Assembly: GCA_029531795.1 (NCBI GenBank)
Contig: JAPEIS010000008.1
Coordinates: 682,001 to 746,000, forward strand
Source: Sclerotinia nivalis
Taxonomy: Eukaryota > Ascomycota > Leotiomycetes > Helotiales > Sclerotiniaceae
DNA length: 64,000 nucleotides
Direction of reading: 5' to 3'
Shown: piece by piece, positions 22,801 through 35,003 of the stretch
Numbering within the stretch: position 1 is the stretch's first letter
How the letters are laid out: every line of letters starts with the position of its first letter
Notes under the pieces: model-generated
The model's database searches: none
Seen by the model: only the letters and a program-made list of their open reading frames with translations
What the model was told of the DNA's origin: nothing
Position numbers and translations under genes: made by a program

Positions 22801-24555
22801 CATTCACTATTCATCATCATCAGTTGGCAGGAATATCGTATATCGTATATCGTATTTGTATATCGTATCCGTAGACAGCAAGCACAGAATCATAGGTACC
22901 ATATAAGATATCATAAAATAACCATGAAATACCAAATAATCATATCATTTTCTTAACTTCCTAAACTATCCCAACCATTTAACGTTTCTAACGTCCCAAC
23001 ATTCTCTAAACTTTCCTAATGATAACCCATTCTCAATGGTAAATGAAAAATGAATCCCCAACCCCCCATCACCCAGTAAAAAACTATCACTAGGTATCCA
23101 GACAAGACCCGCTACCCCTATCCAAGTGCATACCCAATTCCCTATTCCCATACCATCCATCCATCAGTACAAAATCTCTTCTACCAACCCTCTTTTACCA
23201 ATCCCTCCCCCACACCCCGAGAACATCACCATCCAATCCATCCAACAGTACAGAACCTCCCGCCTCTAGAATCTTCTCCATTATCATCGCCATCCCTTCA
23301 AAATACCACTAATGTGTTTCCGCGATGTAATTATCGTTTCCCTTATCCCCATTCCCATCTTTCCCCTTCCGCTTCCCGTTTCATTTCCCTTCCCCTTCCT
23401 TACCCAATCCTATCTGTATAACCCATCAACTAACCCACCAACTACCTACTTATCCCTCCCTCTCCGCACCCCAAAAGTCCCCCAATCCCATTTCCCTCGC
23501 ATAAATCACAAATCCCAACTCATAACTCACGAATCACAACCCCTAAATCCCAACCCCAAATCCCAACCCCTAAATCACAAATCCTCCTTCTCTTCACCTT
23601 ACCTCAATATGTATATTACCATACATACCATACATACCACCATGCATATCCAAATTTATAGATGAACGAATTAATGAATAAATGAATAAATGAACAATAG
23701 ATCAGCAAAACAAAGAGAAAGAATTGAATATCTCTTATTCATTCATTTATCCACCCATCCATCCATCTCATACATTGCATTGCAGCCGATCCACCGACTG
23801 ACCCGAAAAGAACTTCAGCCTTCCAATACTTTCCCTTCCATTCTCACCCCAAACGCTGCTCCCTAAGTCCTCAAATCACTTCCCCTAAAATCTCAACTCT
23901 CAAAACTTAAATCTCCTCTCACAAACTTCAAATCTCAAAAGCCAAAAAGAAAACCACACGTATTAAAAAAAAAAAACGAAGAATAATTCTTAATACATAT
24001 AACATGAATCAATTAACTAAAGGGTTTACTCTGCCCTGCCCTGCCCTGTGCTCTGCTCTGCTTTGCTCTGCTCTGCCCTATTCTCCGAGCAACATGCACT
24101 CTCAATCCAATATCAGAATGACCACCTTATCGATACCCAGTCGATGCTGCTGATATTCCCAATCTCCCGATCCGAGCCTGCCTACTGGTACTCGTATTAA
24201 ATATCCACCCTTTCATCCTATCCTATCCTATCCTATCCTATCCCATATGTACTAATATACTTGAGTTATCCATCTCCCGCTATTCATACCATGTCCACCC
24301 CCATATCCATATCCAAGCTACTTGTGTATATTCTTGTAAAAGAAAGAATGAATATCAAAGTGAATGAACTCCGCTCTTATTCCCTTCATCCTCAATCCGA
24401 TTCGAAGGAATGCCTGATAGAAGTGAATGCGCACTTAACATTCCATCTTCCCATAAATAACCACCCACCCCAACAACACCATCCACATGCACAAGGAACA
24501 ATACAACCACCCGTCCCAAACAGAACTTTTATATATCACGTCATCCCCAAACCAA
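22801..24555. repeat. Gene-free, low-complexity DNA between the island and SPT7
   Basis: About 1.75 kb of simple sequence. There are ATATCGT-type repeats at 22833-22870, long C/T-rich stretches at 23200-23560, AAATCCCAAC repeats at about 23520-23590, CTGCC/CTGCT repeats at about 24029-24081 and a TCCTA array at about 24214-24243. Small open frames here are artefacts of the skewed composition. The right end is the 3' flank of SPT7. Confidence 0.6.
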
Positions 24556-27500
24556 CTACCGTTCAATAATACTTTCGGGACTCATGGGACCCAAAGCCCC
24601 ATCATCTTTTTCAATCGGACTATTATGATCCTGACTTTCCGCTCCATCCACCGATACAGATCCTCCATTACCATTCGGTAAACCGGGTCTGACCTTTTTA
24701 CCGTCTCCTTTTTGCGGACTTCCACTTACACCAGTTTTAACTGAAGATTGTGAATCAACTGCTGTACCATTATCAAGCTTCTTCTTTTTCTTCGCATTAC
24801 CACTTTGTTCTTTTAGTGGACGCTTGCGAGGACTAGTGATTTTACCCGTTGGACCAAGACGTGGACGCGTTGGTTTTTGTTTTCCAGTGAGTTCTTCGTC
24901 CTCCACCAGAGGATCATCATCGTTTGCGTGTAACTTAGCGAGAAAGAAATTCCTGACGAGGCCAATTTGACTGGCGATGCTTTCCTTGGTAATAGGTGGT
25001 AGAGGAGGAAGTGGTTGGAATATTTCAGCTTGTGGCGCAGCTGCGATAGGTCCTTGATAGGCGCTACGTACTCTCGTATGGAGGAGATGTAGTGGTACGC
25101 CAAGACTCGTCATTGAAAATTCACTGTCCAAACCGAGCGCCTTGAACCCAAAGTAATCTTCGCCAAGTTCTGCAGCAAAATCACCACCCACAAATTGTTC
25201 ACTACCTTCATTGAATGCACCCGATCCATCCTGAGTACCGTCTGTTAAAGCAGGCCTGAGTAAATCTGTAAGATGTGCCTTCATGCGTTCGTGCATGACT
25301 GAAAGTTTGGTTCCCAAACGCTCAACATCATCTTTGACATAGCTCTCCAAGGCTTCTATATCCATACCATTTTTACCCAGAGTATGCAAGACGACTTCTT
25401 CATTAGAATAACGTTCTTGCCATTTACTTCCAGAGCCAGGTGCAGCGGGAACTTTATGCGCCTCTCGGTAGACACCAAAAGTTTTGACAATTTTACCAAA
25501 GAAGTCTCCAGCAATATCAGTGATGACATCTAAAGCAGACGGTTGCAGTTCTTCAAAACCAGCATGATAGCATAGCTTGGCAACAGATCGTTGCATTGCA
25601 GCTTTGCAAACCCAGGAAGACATGATAGGACCATCATCTGAAGTGACATGTGGTTCGATATCTGTTTCTATAAATGGTTCAGGTTCATACTTAGGAAATT
25701 GATTGTTGTACATCTGAAATGAAAAAATTAGTAAAACTCAGCATACAGCCAAAGTCGTCGGTCTTACCTGCGCCTGCAATTGCATTTGCTTTATAACGCC
25801 GATCTTAGAACACAACTTCCTGGTTTCTTGCATTTGCTTCATATTAGCCTCAACCTTGTTGGTCAAGAAACTTTTGGGTGCTGTAAAGTGTCCAGCAGGT
25901 ACCATTCGAAGAAACTCTTCCGACTGCTCAACTAGATTACCATCCGCATCTTCCACCCATTGCAATTTCGGGTTGATATCTGGAATAGCTGATAGTGGAT
26001 CATAATAATCAGGCAAAAAATGTTCTTCTTCGCCTTCCATACCTTCGGCAAGAGTCTCTGCGCCTTGTTTCGCAGGTTTATCTTCAACGACACCTTCAGC
26101 TTTCGAGCCACTGGGATCATCTTGCTTTCGTTGGCGCAGCCATCTCCGCATCCCGGCTTTGGTTCGCAAAAGAGCTGGTTCATCAGGGTTCAATTTATCA
26201 CCTTTGAATAATCGGTTTCGTTCCTTAGCAACCATGGCACGATTTTTCTTGGTAACCTGTTTCCAGATTTTATATTCTTCATCCTCATGGACATCTTCTC
26301 CTCCGAATCCCTGGGCCAAACCTAGACCATTGATTGAAGGAACATCGATATCCATGCCATCAACCTGACTAGCAACACCATTCATACCACCGGGCGTTAC
26401 TGAACCACCAGGAATTGGAGTAGAAAAGCCGTTCTGACTACCTTCCACTTCAGAACCGTCCTGATTGAGATTTCCAAGTACGCCATTGAGTTGAATAGCA
26501 GGCTTTTGGTCAATAACTGGAGCGCTTTTGTCACGGCCGGAAGCATTCTTTCGTGACTTGGCAGATCCCTTAACACCTCGACCACCTTCACCTCGACCTC
26601 GAGAAGACATAATAGGTTCGTCATCACTTTCGTCAGCATCGTCGCCTCCGTTCTGTTTACGACGTTCCTCCGCTTCCACTTCTGCTCGAGGTCGAATGAT
26701 AAGATCTGGAATTAGAGGTATAAGTTTTGCTGCCTCTTTCCTCATGTTTTCCGCATTTCTTCGCAAAGGATGTTTATCTGCCCCATTATATTTGAGGCAA
26801 TTTTCCCATATCAAGTCGAGATCAGTAACAAATTCCTTCTTAGATTTGTATACCAATGACTTCAACTTCTTAGTCATTGTGCCGAGGTCCATGGGTTGCT
26901 TGATAACTATTTCATGTCAGCGCCGAAACTACGTATGTATGAACTATGAGATTTACCATTGTAATAATCAGGAGCCTCGCGCTTGTTAACTCTGACAAGA
27001 AAGGGAGCCGAGTATTCTGTCATAGCCTTGAGTTCACTCAAAACCTTCTCGGCAGCCTCGTATAATTCTTCCTGGTTTACGTTGTCCTCATTGGCCCATT
27101 TACTTCTATTCTTACGGACTTCGTTAATCAAGGCTCTCAACTCCATATCCGTAGCTTGAACCCTGTCACGCTTTGCATCAATGCGAGCGAAGAGATTCTT
27201 CAACGTCAAACTCGATGCGCCCATCTCAGCATTAGCCAAAGAACTGTGTTGTTCGGCCTGTCGATTACTGGTAGGTCCAGCATTTCCATTATTGTCCATT
27301 TCCGCATCAGTTTGCCGTTCGGATTCCTCCAGCCTTTGCTGTTCTAGCATAGCGATCCGATCATTCTCCAATGTATAGAATATGGTATTGAAACTGCGCT
27401 TGGCAGCATCCTCGATAGCCTTCTTCTCCTCTTCCAATTTCTTGCGCGCATCTTCAGAAGTTTTAGGTTGGTCGCTTGCAGCATCATCCTTATTTTGTTC

Positions 27501-28061
27501 CGCGTTCTTTGAAGGGGATAAGTCAGACTGAATGGGAGAACTCCCAGACTTCGAGGGCGACAACAAAGCATTCGCGCTTCTTCCCTTCGTGGGGGAATCT
27601 TGCTGCCCGTCCTCATCTTCATCGTCGTCATCATCATAATTGTCTTCATCTATGGCGCGCGCCGGCTTCTTTGGTGGTTGTACTTGCTTAGCCGGTTCAA
27701 TGGCGGTTGCATCTTCGACCAATTGTGTATCTTGTGCCGAGACATCTTGAACGTCATCGACATCTGCAGTATAATCACCACCTCCAAACAAACCAGCTAA
27801 TTTTGCCTCGCTGCGGCGATATAATTCTTTAAATATTGTCCTTTGACTTTCCTCCTCCTGTACGTTGGCCGAGTCAGCCATTGTGGCATCGAATATACTT
27901 GGAGTATGCGATCGCGGAGGAGTATTGTTTTTATTTTGGTAAGACTTTTGGGGATGAATTATATTCGATGAGGAAGGTTGCCATGATGTGCCATTCGTGA
28001 TGGAAGAGTTGTGTCCGGATACCCCAGAGCGAGACAAAAGTCCCCTCTCTCCGCCGCCCAT
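24556..28061 (-). CDS. SPT7: SPT7, SAGA complex bromodomain and histone-fold subunit
   Basis: Minus-strand exons 28061-26957, 26906-25768 and 25713-24556, with introns of 50 and 54 nt, give 1133 aa. A later in-frame ATG at 27881 (MADSANVQ) is an equally good start and would remove 60 residues. The N-terminal part is acidic and low-complexity. The bromodomain spans the first intron: [15 protein letters not shown], then [15 protein letters not shown] and [16 protein letters not shown]. Exon 3 opens with a histone-fold domain ([20 protein letters not shown], then [13 protein letters not shown]). This pair of domains is diagnostic for Spt7, the scaffold of SAGA that binds acetylated histones and pairs with Taf10. 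The C-terminus is basic, with a KKKKK tract. Confidence 0.9.
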
Positions 28062-28831
28062 AACGTCAAATCTCTCGGTCGCGACAAACCGTCTTAGAGT
28101 TGTCGCCTTTTCGTGATTTAAATTGGATTCAATATTGTGCGCATCTTTGTATTAGATTTGCGCAAAATATTGATTATTTTCAGGCGTTGACGTTGTTGGT
28201 TTGATGAAGTTCTTGAGATGAGGTTAGAATTGGTGGTTGTAGGACGTTGTCTGTGATTCCCTTACCTAGAAATCTAGCACTCGTAGTGTATAGAAAAGAC
28301 AATGAATCAAGCACCATTTGAACCATGATTTTTCATTAATACTCTCATGTCTCTATTGAAATATCCTCAAAATTTGTAAATAATTACAATGCATCACAAT
28401 TTACAAATACAAATATTTACAATTCAATTATCCATCTATTTTTCCATGTACAGGTCGAATTAAAGATTTACCTACCTAGTACCTCGTACTGGAATCTCCA
28501 TATTCAACATTGAAGATATTGGTCCGTGCTAAAGTGATAGGTGTACCTAGAGAACGAGAGAGACGAACCAAACCTCAGGTGTCATCTGAAAGCTGCAGCC
28601 AACCCACATGGAAATGGAGAAGGACCTGCAAGTTGCCAGGTTTAACCAGAAGCTCTGAACTCTGTTTGAACACAAGAGAGCTTGTCTCAACACAAACATA
28701 AAGAAATCAACTATATCCCAAGACTTCAACTATCCCATCATTACCTAAACAATTTGGTTAAAAAGTAGCAGTGATGCTTTATTAACGCAAAAGATTCGAC
28801 TTATCAAGAAAAGAAAAGGAATTCCAAGAAA
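28062..28831. promoter_or_regulatory. Shared upstream region of divergent SPT7 and VanZ-like gene
   Basis: 770 bp with both start codons facing away. No specific site is recognised. Confidence 0.45.
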
Positions 28832-29596
28832 ATGCGCATAAGGCTACCCTTTGCAGGTAAATCATACTCTAGCTAAACTCCTAGTTCCTTGTCCCTCCCT
28901 CCCCCCCTCCTTCTCCACACCATGTTATCCTATCCATAATCCATTCCCCATTTCCCCAGAGAATTTCAAAACTAACACAGCGTCTTCATAATAGGAGCAT
29001 TCCTGTTCCTTCTCTTGCTCGCTGGTTATGCGGGTTTAACATCCATCCAAGTCGACGCAGTCATCAACGACAAAGTCCTACACACCGTAACCTTCTTGAT
29101 CCTCACCGTTGTCTTCTACTGGATCCTCGACACCAATCGCCGAAGAACCCTCAACTTTACTCTAATATTCTGCACCGGCATTCTTGGAGTGGGTTCTGAA
29201 TTCCTCCAAGGTTTCTTGCCCAATGGGCGGATCTTTGATTTTTACGACATTGTCGCAAATATCGTGGGTTCGCTAGCTGGTGTAGCATTATGTAGTTGGT
29301 ATCATTTACGGATGTTGGAGCGGAAACGATTGGCAAAGACCTATCATGCGGTACCTGGGGATGAAGATCAAGACTTGGAATTGGGAGAAGGAGTGGGAGC
29401 ACAGGAGAGTGGTGTGACTGCAGCGTCGAGGACATTGGATGAAGAGGTTGATAATTGGGACGAGAATGTGGAGGATGCGTGGGATGAGGATGAGAATGTA
29501 GGTGGTATGGATAGTGCTAACGGCGAAGGGTTGAAAACACACAGTGCTAGTAGCGCGGGTGAAGTTGAAGGGGACTCAAAGAAAAGGGCGGACTAA
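28832..29596 (+). CDS. VanZ-like membrane protein
   Basis: Exon 1 (28832-28856) carries only MRIRLPFA and one base; exon 2 is 28995-29596; together they give 208 aa. Four hydrophobic segments are visible: FLFLLLLAGYAGL near 11-25, HTVTFLILTVVFYWIL, LNFTLIFCTGILGVGSEF, and YDIVANIVGSLAGVALCSWY. The DKVLHTVTF, EFLQGFLPNGRIFDFYD and NIVGSLAG blocks are the VanZ-like signature. The C-terminal third is acidic and probably cytosolic. In bacteria VanZ affects teicoplanin resistance. The fungal members have no defined role, so none is proposed. Confidence 0.8.
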
Positions 29597-29950
29597 GTTT
29601 CAATGAGATTTGCTATGATGTTACGCATATGATTGGCTACGACGTGGTCTTACGAGGGAACGAATTTTAAAAGTTCCTTAAGGATGGAATATGTTTTGTG
29701 ATCGGATGTATATTAGGTTATATTTCATTCAAAAAAGGAAAACACCGTTGAGGAAATCTAAGGCACTGGCATTATTCATACTAAGTCCTCCGATCACTCT
29801 TATAATAACTAATCTACGTAATAACGATTGAGAAGAAACCGATCGATCAGAGTGTTCATATAGGCGCGCGATATTTGATATCGGCAGCGCTCCATGCACT
29901 TTTGCCCAGTTTCGACACTGATAACATGATAACATTTTTTTTAGCTCCCG
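29597..29950. other. Intergenic between convergent VanZ-like and BTB genes
   Basis: About 350 bp of shared 3' flank; nothing recognised. Confidence 0.45.
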
Positions 29951-31057
29951 TCAAAATATGTCCCCCATGAATGCACATGCCACTCCCTCGGGATGGACAT
30001 GAAAGCTGCACTTTGAGGACGCCAGAGATCGGAGAGATGAGGTGGGAACCTTCTGATTTTGTCCTGGTACTCTCATCAGGTATTCTGCTTTAATTCTGTT
30101 CATCCAATTCCACACATCCTTCCACAATTCCGGATGACCAGAAAGTTTCATCCAGGCTATTTTATTCAGTCTCAACAATGAATCCTTAGTAGCTATTAAG
30201 CTAATGGCCAATGAGAGAGATATGAACGAACGAAGCTTTGAACCGTGCTTGGTGTCCATATATACCAAATTTGCGTCTTTTTCGGTGAGGGTCAACTCGT
30301 CATACTTTGTATAGTTTGAAATCAGAACGGTCATGGTATAATCCTTCAGCTGCGGGAGGCCGAATTCCTCAGCCAGACCATACAGTATGATGCGACTCAT
30401 AAAGGCGACAAGTCCATCTTCTATTTTGAAGGGCGCGTACTTCCCACATTGAATCCATTCGAGAAACAACGCGAATGAAGTTGGCTCCATGTGAAGGAGT
30501 CTCAGTGGTTTGTACATGGGATGCCCATTGAATATTTCATTGAAGTATTTGACGCTGCTGCGAAGAAGAGCCTTGCGAACCTCAAAAGTACGACGATTAT
30601 GCGCGGCACTGCCAACATCTATTTTAACAATCTCCTCGCGAGTGTTAGGTTCCGAAGTCACATTCTTCTTTTTCTTGACCCAACACTTCTTCTGCTTCTT
30701 CTTTCGAGATCGTGTAGTATCATGTCTTTCCTCCAACGGTGACGTGACGCATTTTTCCTTGAACGGTGTCCCTTTCTCGGACGGTGTTATGTCGCCTTTC
30801 CTGTCAATTGTTGATGAATGTATCATCGAGTTCTTCCATCTCTTGTGCGATTTCTTCTTCTTTCCCGGTTCATATTGTGTCTCCCCATCCACTTGTTCGA
30901 CTGTAAACAGTTGTGGAGATTTCATACTGAACAATGTCAAAGCTGGAGAGATGAATATCAAACACCAAATTCCAGGAAACTGGACCGAACCGGATCTCGA
31001 AAGGATATCCCAAAGTCCGAAATTAATTTCCAGAATCCGAAACCAACTCCACTTCAA
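29951..31057 (-). CDS. BTB/POZ-domain protein
   Basis: The frame gives 368 aa from the ATG at 31057, or 324 aa from the ATG at 30925 (MKSPQLFTVEQ), which may be the true start because the residues before it look like translated leader. A lysine-rich stretch (RKKKQKKCWVKKKK) precedes a BTB domain: EEIVKIDVGSAAHNRRTFEV, ALLRSSVKYFNEIFNG, then LLHMEPTSFALFLEWIQCGK. This layout is common in ascomycete BTB proteins of unknown function. BTB domains dimerise and often serve as Cullin-3 adaptors; that role is not shown here. No Kelch or MATH repeats are seen. Confidence 0.72.
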   Translation of the reverse strand: MKWSWFRILEINFGLWDILSRSGSVQFPGIWCLIFISPALTLFSMKSPQLFTVEQVDGETQYEPGKKKKSHKRWKNSMIHSSTIDRKGDITPSEKGTPFKEKCVTSPLEERHDTTRSRKKKQKKCWVKKKKNVTSEPNTREEIVKIDVGSAAHNRRTFEVRKALLRSSVKYFNEIFNGHPMYKPLRLLHMEPTSFALFLEWIQCGKYAPFKIEDGLVAFMSRIILYGLAEEFGLPQLKDYTMTVLISNYTKYDELTLTEKDANLVYMDTKHGSKLRSFISLSLAISLIATKDSLLRLNKIAWMKLSGHPELWKDVWNWMNRIKAEYLMRVPGQNQKVPTSSLRSLASSKCSFHVHPEGVACAFMGDIF

Positions 31058-31790
31058 GACTCAATTACGAACAGTGCTAACATTCAAAAGAATATAATGA
31101 ACGCTGCTCCTCTTTCCTTAACACCAATGCCAATATCAATATCCGAAAAGAACGATACTTAACAAACAGAAGGAGAATGGAAAATCACATAACCAAACGC
31201 AAAATCAAAACGGGGAACGGTAATGAAGAATTTATTGATATAATTGTGATTGAAGCTGGTTGATAGAAGAAAAGGAGGAAGCAAGAAAAATAGAAGACTT
31301 GAGAAGTTGAAAAGATGTGTATCATTCAGAGAAGGTGCAAAACTCTCCTCTTATCAGAGGTTAGAAAGAGCGGCTGCTAGATTTGACGTGATGTAATGGA
31401 TGTTATAAAAGCTTGTAGATAACTATAGAAACTCAGAAAAAGGATGGCTTAATTGGCTTTCACTCGCCTGCGACTTTTATCATGCTATTTGAGTTTTCCG
31501 TGTTCTAGATTGTTAAAATTTCCAGATCACATGGTTCGATGTCCTGCTCAGACCTGGACATTTGTCCGTAGGTTTTCCAGATAGTTTGGCAAAGCCAGAG
31601 CCAAATACAAAATTGGGTTTTATTTGGACATTGAAATAGTAAGATTTGCAAACAGCAGACGAAGAAAATAAAACACAGCTAGCTTGTTAGATGTAGTCAT
31701 TAATGTTATGGTACAAAAATTGAGGAAAATTTTCCAGAAGCTTTTGCAAGATATCATAATATATAGGCGGAAATCATTTATCGTAGCTCA
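31058..31790. other. Intergenic between BTB gene and RPAP1-like gene
   Basis: Upstream region of the BTB gene and 3' flank of the RPAP1-like gene, both on the minus strand. Nothing recognised. Confidence 0.45.
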
Positions 31791-33125
31791 TCAATCCGCT
31801 TTCCATATATGTCCACCCCCTTTCTGCCATAGCCATAAAGCTTCTATCGCATAGGTTTTGCTACCTTGGTGCCCCCCTTCAGTATTAGCAGCCTCTTCAA
31901 GAGTTTGGATAACTTTACCCTCTTCCACAATCCTCCATAAGCCTTTCGACATCTCAGTACCACCATCTCCCCACTCACCTCTACCCAACCTGTAAAGGAA
32001 CCTTCCCAGAGTTTGGAATGCAATACATCTTTGAGCTGGGAACGCAGAGCGAGCTAACCTTGCCAATTCCGGAATTGTATACCCAGCTGCTTCAGGAGCC
32101 TCACCATGATGATGTAGACCTTTTGTAATTGGCATAGCTCTTGCAATTCTAGGCGGCAATAAACCACCCCTAAAGTCATATCGAAGAGCTGAAGCTGCCA
32201 AAGCTTCAGCTGCGGGGTAATAAGGAGATTCTTGATCTGCTACAGAACCGTGTGTAGGGATTGGTGCCATCCAAGCAAGCTTCGAAGGGTCCGCGGGAAG
32301 TGATGGGTAATATTTTTTGTGTAAGTTTTCGAGGAACGAAGGGTCGTTCGGATCTAAGTCTGGAACAGGTGAAGCAGTTGGGAAATGTATAGATGGTTGC
32401 GGAATCTCAGGAACACTGGAACTAATCTCTGATGCTGGCCTTAGGTCTATAGGATTTGTCGGCTCTTCATCTTCTTCAAATCTCACAGATTTTTGAGGTG
32501 CAACTGGCTTGCCTTCTGGTTTTGGTGCCGGGGTGGCCTCAATATTATTTTCCTGAGGTATAGTTTTGTTCTCATCGCTATTGAGAGATTGAGTCGAAGA
32601 CGGGGGATCAATTCCAGTGTCTCCACGTCCATCATCAAGATTGGCTCTCTTCAAAAGTCGTTGAATTAATGAAGGATCTAAAGTAGCAAGTAATTCTTCT
32701 TGTTCTTGCTCAATTTCTTCTTTTGACATGGAAGCTATTCTCATTTTGTTTTCCTCATCTATTCTTTTCCGTTCCTTGTCGACACTGAACTCGTCTTCCT
32801 GCGTGGATGGGTCTGCGCCCGTTGGGCGTCCCTGAGAAGGAGGAACTCCAAACGCATTGGGAGAATCTGCCACGGCTTCATTTGTATTTCCTGCCCTTTG
32901 CTTTTTGAATGCCGATACTCGTATCCGCTTTTTATGCTCTGGAAAACCGGTTGTTGAGGTTTTTAACTGAGGAGCTGTTGGTGGTTTTGTAGAACGTTCT
33001 TTAATATCTGCGACGAAAGCAGATGCAAATGAAGGGACAATATTCGATGGGATGTTTGAACTTGATTCAAATTCATCCTCATCATCCGAAAGATTAACGG
33101 TAAATCTCTCACCACGAAACTCCAT
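31791..33125 (-). CDS. RBA50: RNA polymerase II-associated protein 1 homologue (RPAP1/RBA50)
   Basis: Single exon of 444 aa. An acidic start (VNLSDDEDEFE) and a basic KKRIRVSAFKKQR patch lead to the N-terminal RPAP1 block: RIASMSKEEIEQEQEELLAT, then LDPSLIQRLLKRAN. The C-terminal RPAP1 block has KLAWMAP, RYDFRGGLLPP, GLHHHGEAPEAAGYTI and LARLARSAFPAQRC with RFLYRLGRGEWG. The protein helps assemble RNA polymerase II and bring it into the nucleus. Its length fits the short fungal form, unlike the much longer animal RPAP1. The start ATG is followed immediately by conserved residues (MEFRGERF). Confidence 0.9.
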   Translation of the reverse strand: MEFRGERFTVNLSDDEDEFESSSNIPSNIVPSFASAFVADIKERSTKPPTAPQLKTSTTGFPEHKKRIRVSAFKKQRAGNTNEAVADSPNAFGVPPSQGRPTGADPSTQEDEFSVDKERKRIDEENKMRIASMSKEEIEQEQEELLATLDPSLIQRLLKRANLDDGRGDTGIDPPSSTQSLNSDENKTIPQENNIEATPAPKPEGKPVAPQKSVRFEEDEEPTNPIDLRPASEISSSVPEIPQPSIHFPTASPVPDLDPNDPSFLENLHKKYYPSLPADPSKLAWMAPIPTHGSVADQESPYYPAAEALAASALRYDFRGGLLPPRIARAMPITKGLHHHGEAPEAAGYTIPELARLARSAFPAQRCIAFQTLGRFLYRLGRGEWGDGGTEMSKGLWRIVEEGKVIQTLEEAANTEGGHQGSKTYAIEALWLWQKGGGHIWKAD

Positions 33126-33693
33126 GATTGTAACTTTTGTAGTTCTTTTGTTAGGTAGGTTGTGGGGAAATTTAAGATCCTATGCAAGGCTGCCAGGATA
33201 TTCAAAACGTGAGCCTCTAACAAAAATTTAAGGTTTCACGCTAACCTGTACTCGACTAGCTGCATTTCACAAAGATTTATTTCGGGAAGCCATCAGACGT
33301 CGAGCAACGATTGACAACATCTCGATGGAAACAAATATCAATTTCATTGTTACATTTTGTTCACGTTTATGCATATTAAAAGTATACTTACATAAGCTTT
33401 AATATCAGGCACCTTACATATATTCTCACATCAACAAAATATTCATCATCAATGGTTCAAACATAAAGGGGAACATGAAAGTATTTCCCGAAAATGGAGG
33501 AATTTCTTTTAGATGCGGAACTGCGCATACGGAGATGTATCTGACGTTTCCGTTGGATATAACTGGGTATAAATGGGTACAAAATCACATGCATTAATTC
33601 AACAACACATCTATCTACCAGGTAGTCATAGAGATTGAGTCGTACTCTTTGGAAGAACTCCGTTGCTAAATAGATGTACATATATATACACAT

Positions 33694-33724
<31 letters not shown>

Positions 33725-35003
33725 CAGATATATTTATTTCCTAACCCGATAAAGTAATGTAGTATTGAATATTTTCTCCCCTACATCCTTATTAGTTTAT
33801 AATTTTCCAGGTTGAATACCTAGAAAGTAGTAAAGTAGAGTGAATAGAATATACAGTTAGAGTAGACCTTTTTCTGCCCTTGTCTTGTTTTGTCTCTCGT
33901 CTATTCCCGACTCATCAATTGGATGGAACCTTAAAGATCCCTTTTATCATGATTTTCTTTGTAAGACCAACCAACCTTTTCCACTAATAGCTACATGCGT
34001 ACATACAAAAGTACAGTTATGGTATTATTGCTTCGATGATCCGCAATGGAACACTTGAACCCCGAAAATCCTCCCCCATGTCATGACGCCCAGACCAAGT
34101 TGAAAGGTGGGAAAAAAAGAAATAATAAGAGAGGCTACGGCATTTTTTGCCAACTACCTATGCCTACTACCCATCTACCCTCTACCCTCTACCCTCTACC
34201 CATCTACCCATCTACCCCATCTACCCATCTACCTACTTGTTACTACTGCTCCAAACTACACTGAACTGGTTAGCTCATCTCTCATCTAATTCATCAGTTC
34301 ATGTTCCGGCAACCGTTCTTCCCCAATCCCAAATTCCCCTTCCAATTCCAATTCCCCTTCCACCTTCCACCTTCCAACTTCCCTTTACCTTTTCTTCTTT
34401 ACCTTGCGCTTTCCATGCGGGAAGACCTCTTAAGGGCCGTCTTGTGAATAATTGGAAATGTCGCTTGTGTTGAATTAAATCCAAAACGTAGTAAATGATC
34501 AAAGTACAAGAAGTCTAAAATCCCCCTCTCTCCCTTCCAACCTCCCATATCTAAAAACAACTCTTCAACTTTTTCAACTTAAATTCTTCTCTTTTACACC
34601 AAATAAAATATACAAAGATCTATTCAATCGATCTTTTATTCCATCAATACTTTTTGGCTTTCTATCATTCACGGTCCCAAAATAATACCATTAGATACCG
34701 ACTAATCTCAACTATTTGTTCCTCCATCTTCTACATTGATCTCAACTCGCTTCTTATCAACAACAACGATTTTCGATTTTCCTCATCCACGTCTCAAAAT
34801 TGAAGCTATTCAGAAAAGTTTCGCAACTCTCGGTACTCGAACGTTTCGCCAACAACAAACACGGGTTACAAATCACAAATCACAAATCACGCAGAAGGAT
34901 CAGAATTGAAACACAAATTTCTTTCAAAAATATCAAAATAGATGGTGTTGATAGACATTTATTAATATTTCAAATTGAGATAAATTTGAGTTCTTTGGTC
35001 AAC
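33126..35003. promoter_or_regulatory. Long upstream region of divergent RPAP1-like gene and HPC2
   Basis: 1.9 kb with no supported gene. It contains a CA/TA microsatellite at about 33686-33725, a TCTACCC-type heptamer array at about 34168-34235, and CTTCC-rich stretches at about 34320-34390. The frame of HPC2 is open for 204 bases before its ATG but lacks an earlier ATG. Confidence 0.45.

Noticed and set aside
22966..23665. Open frames in the C/T-rich stretch
   Set aside because: They are low-complexity translations of skewed DNA and have no domain-like pattern.
34168..34235. Telomere-like array
   Set aside because: The unit is TCTACCC with variants, not CCCTAA/TTAGGG, and it sits in the interior next to housekeeping genes.
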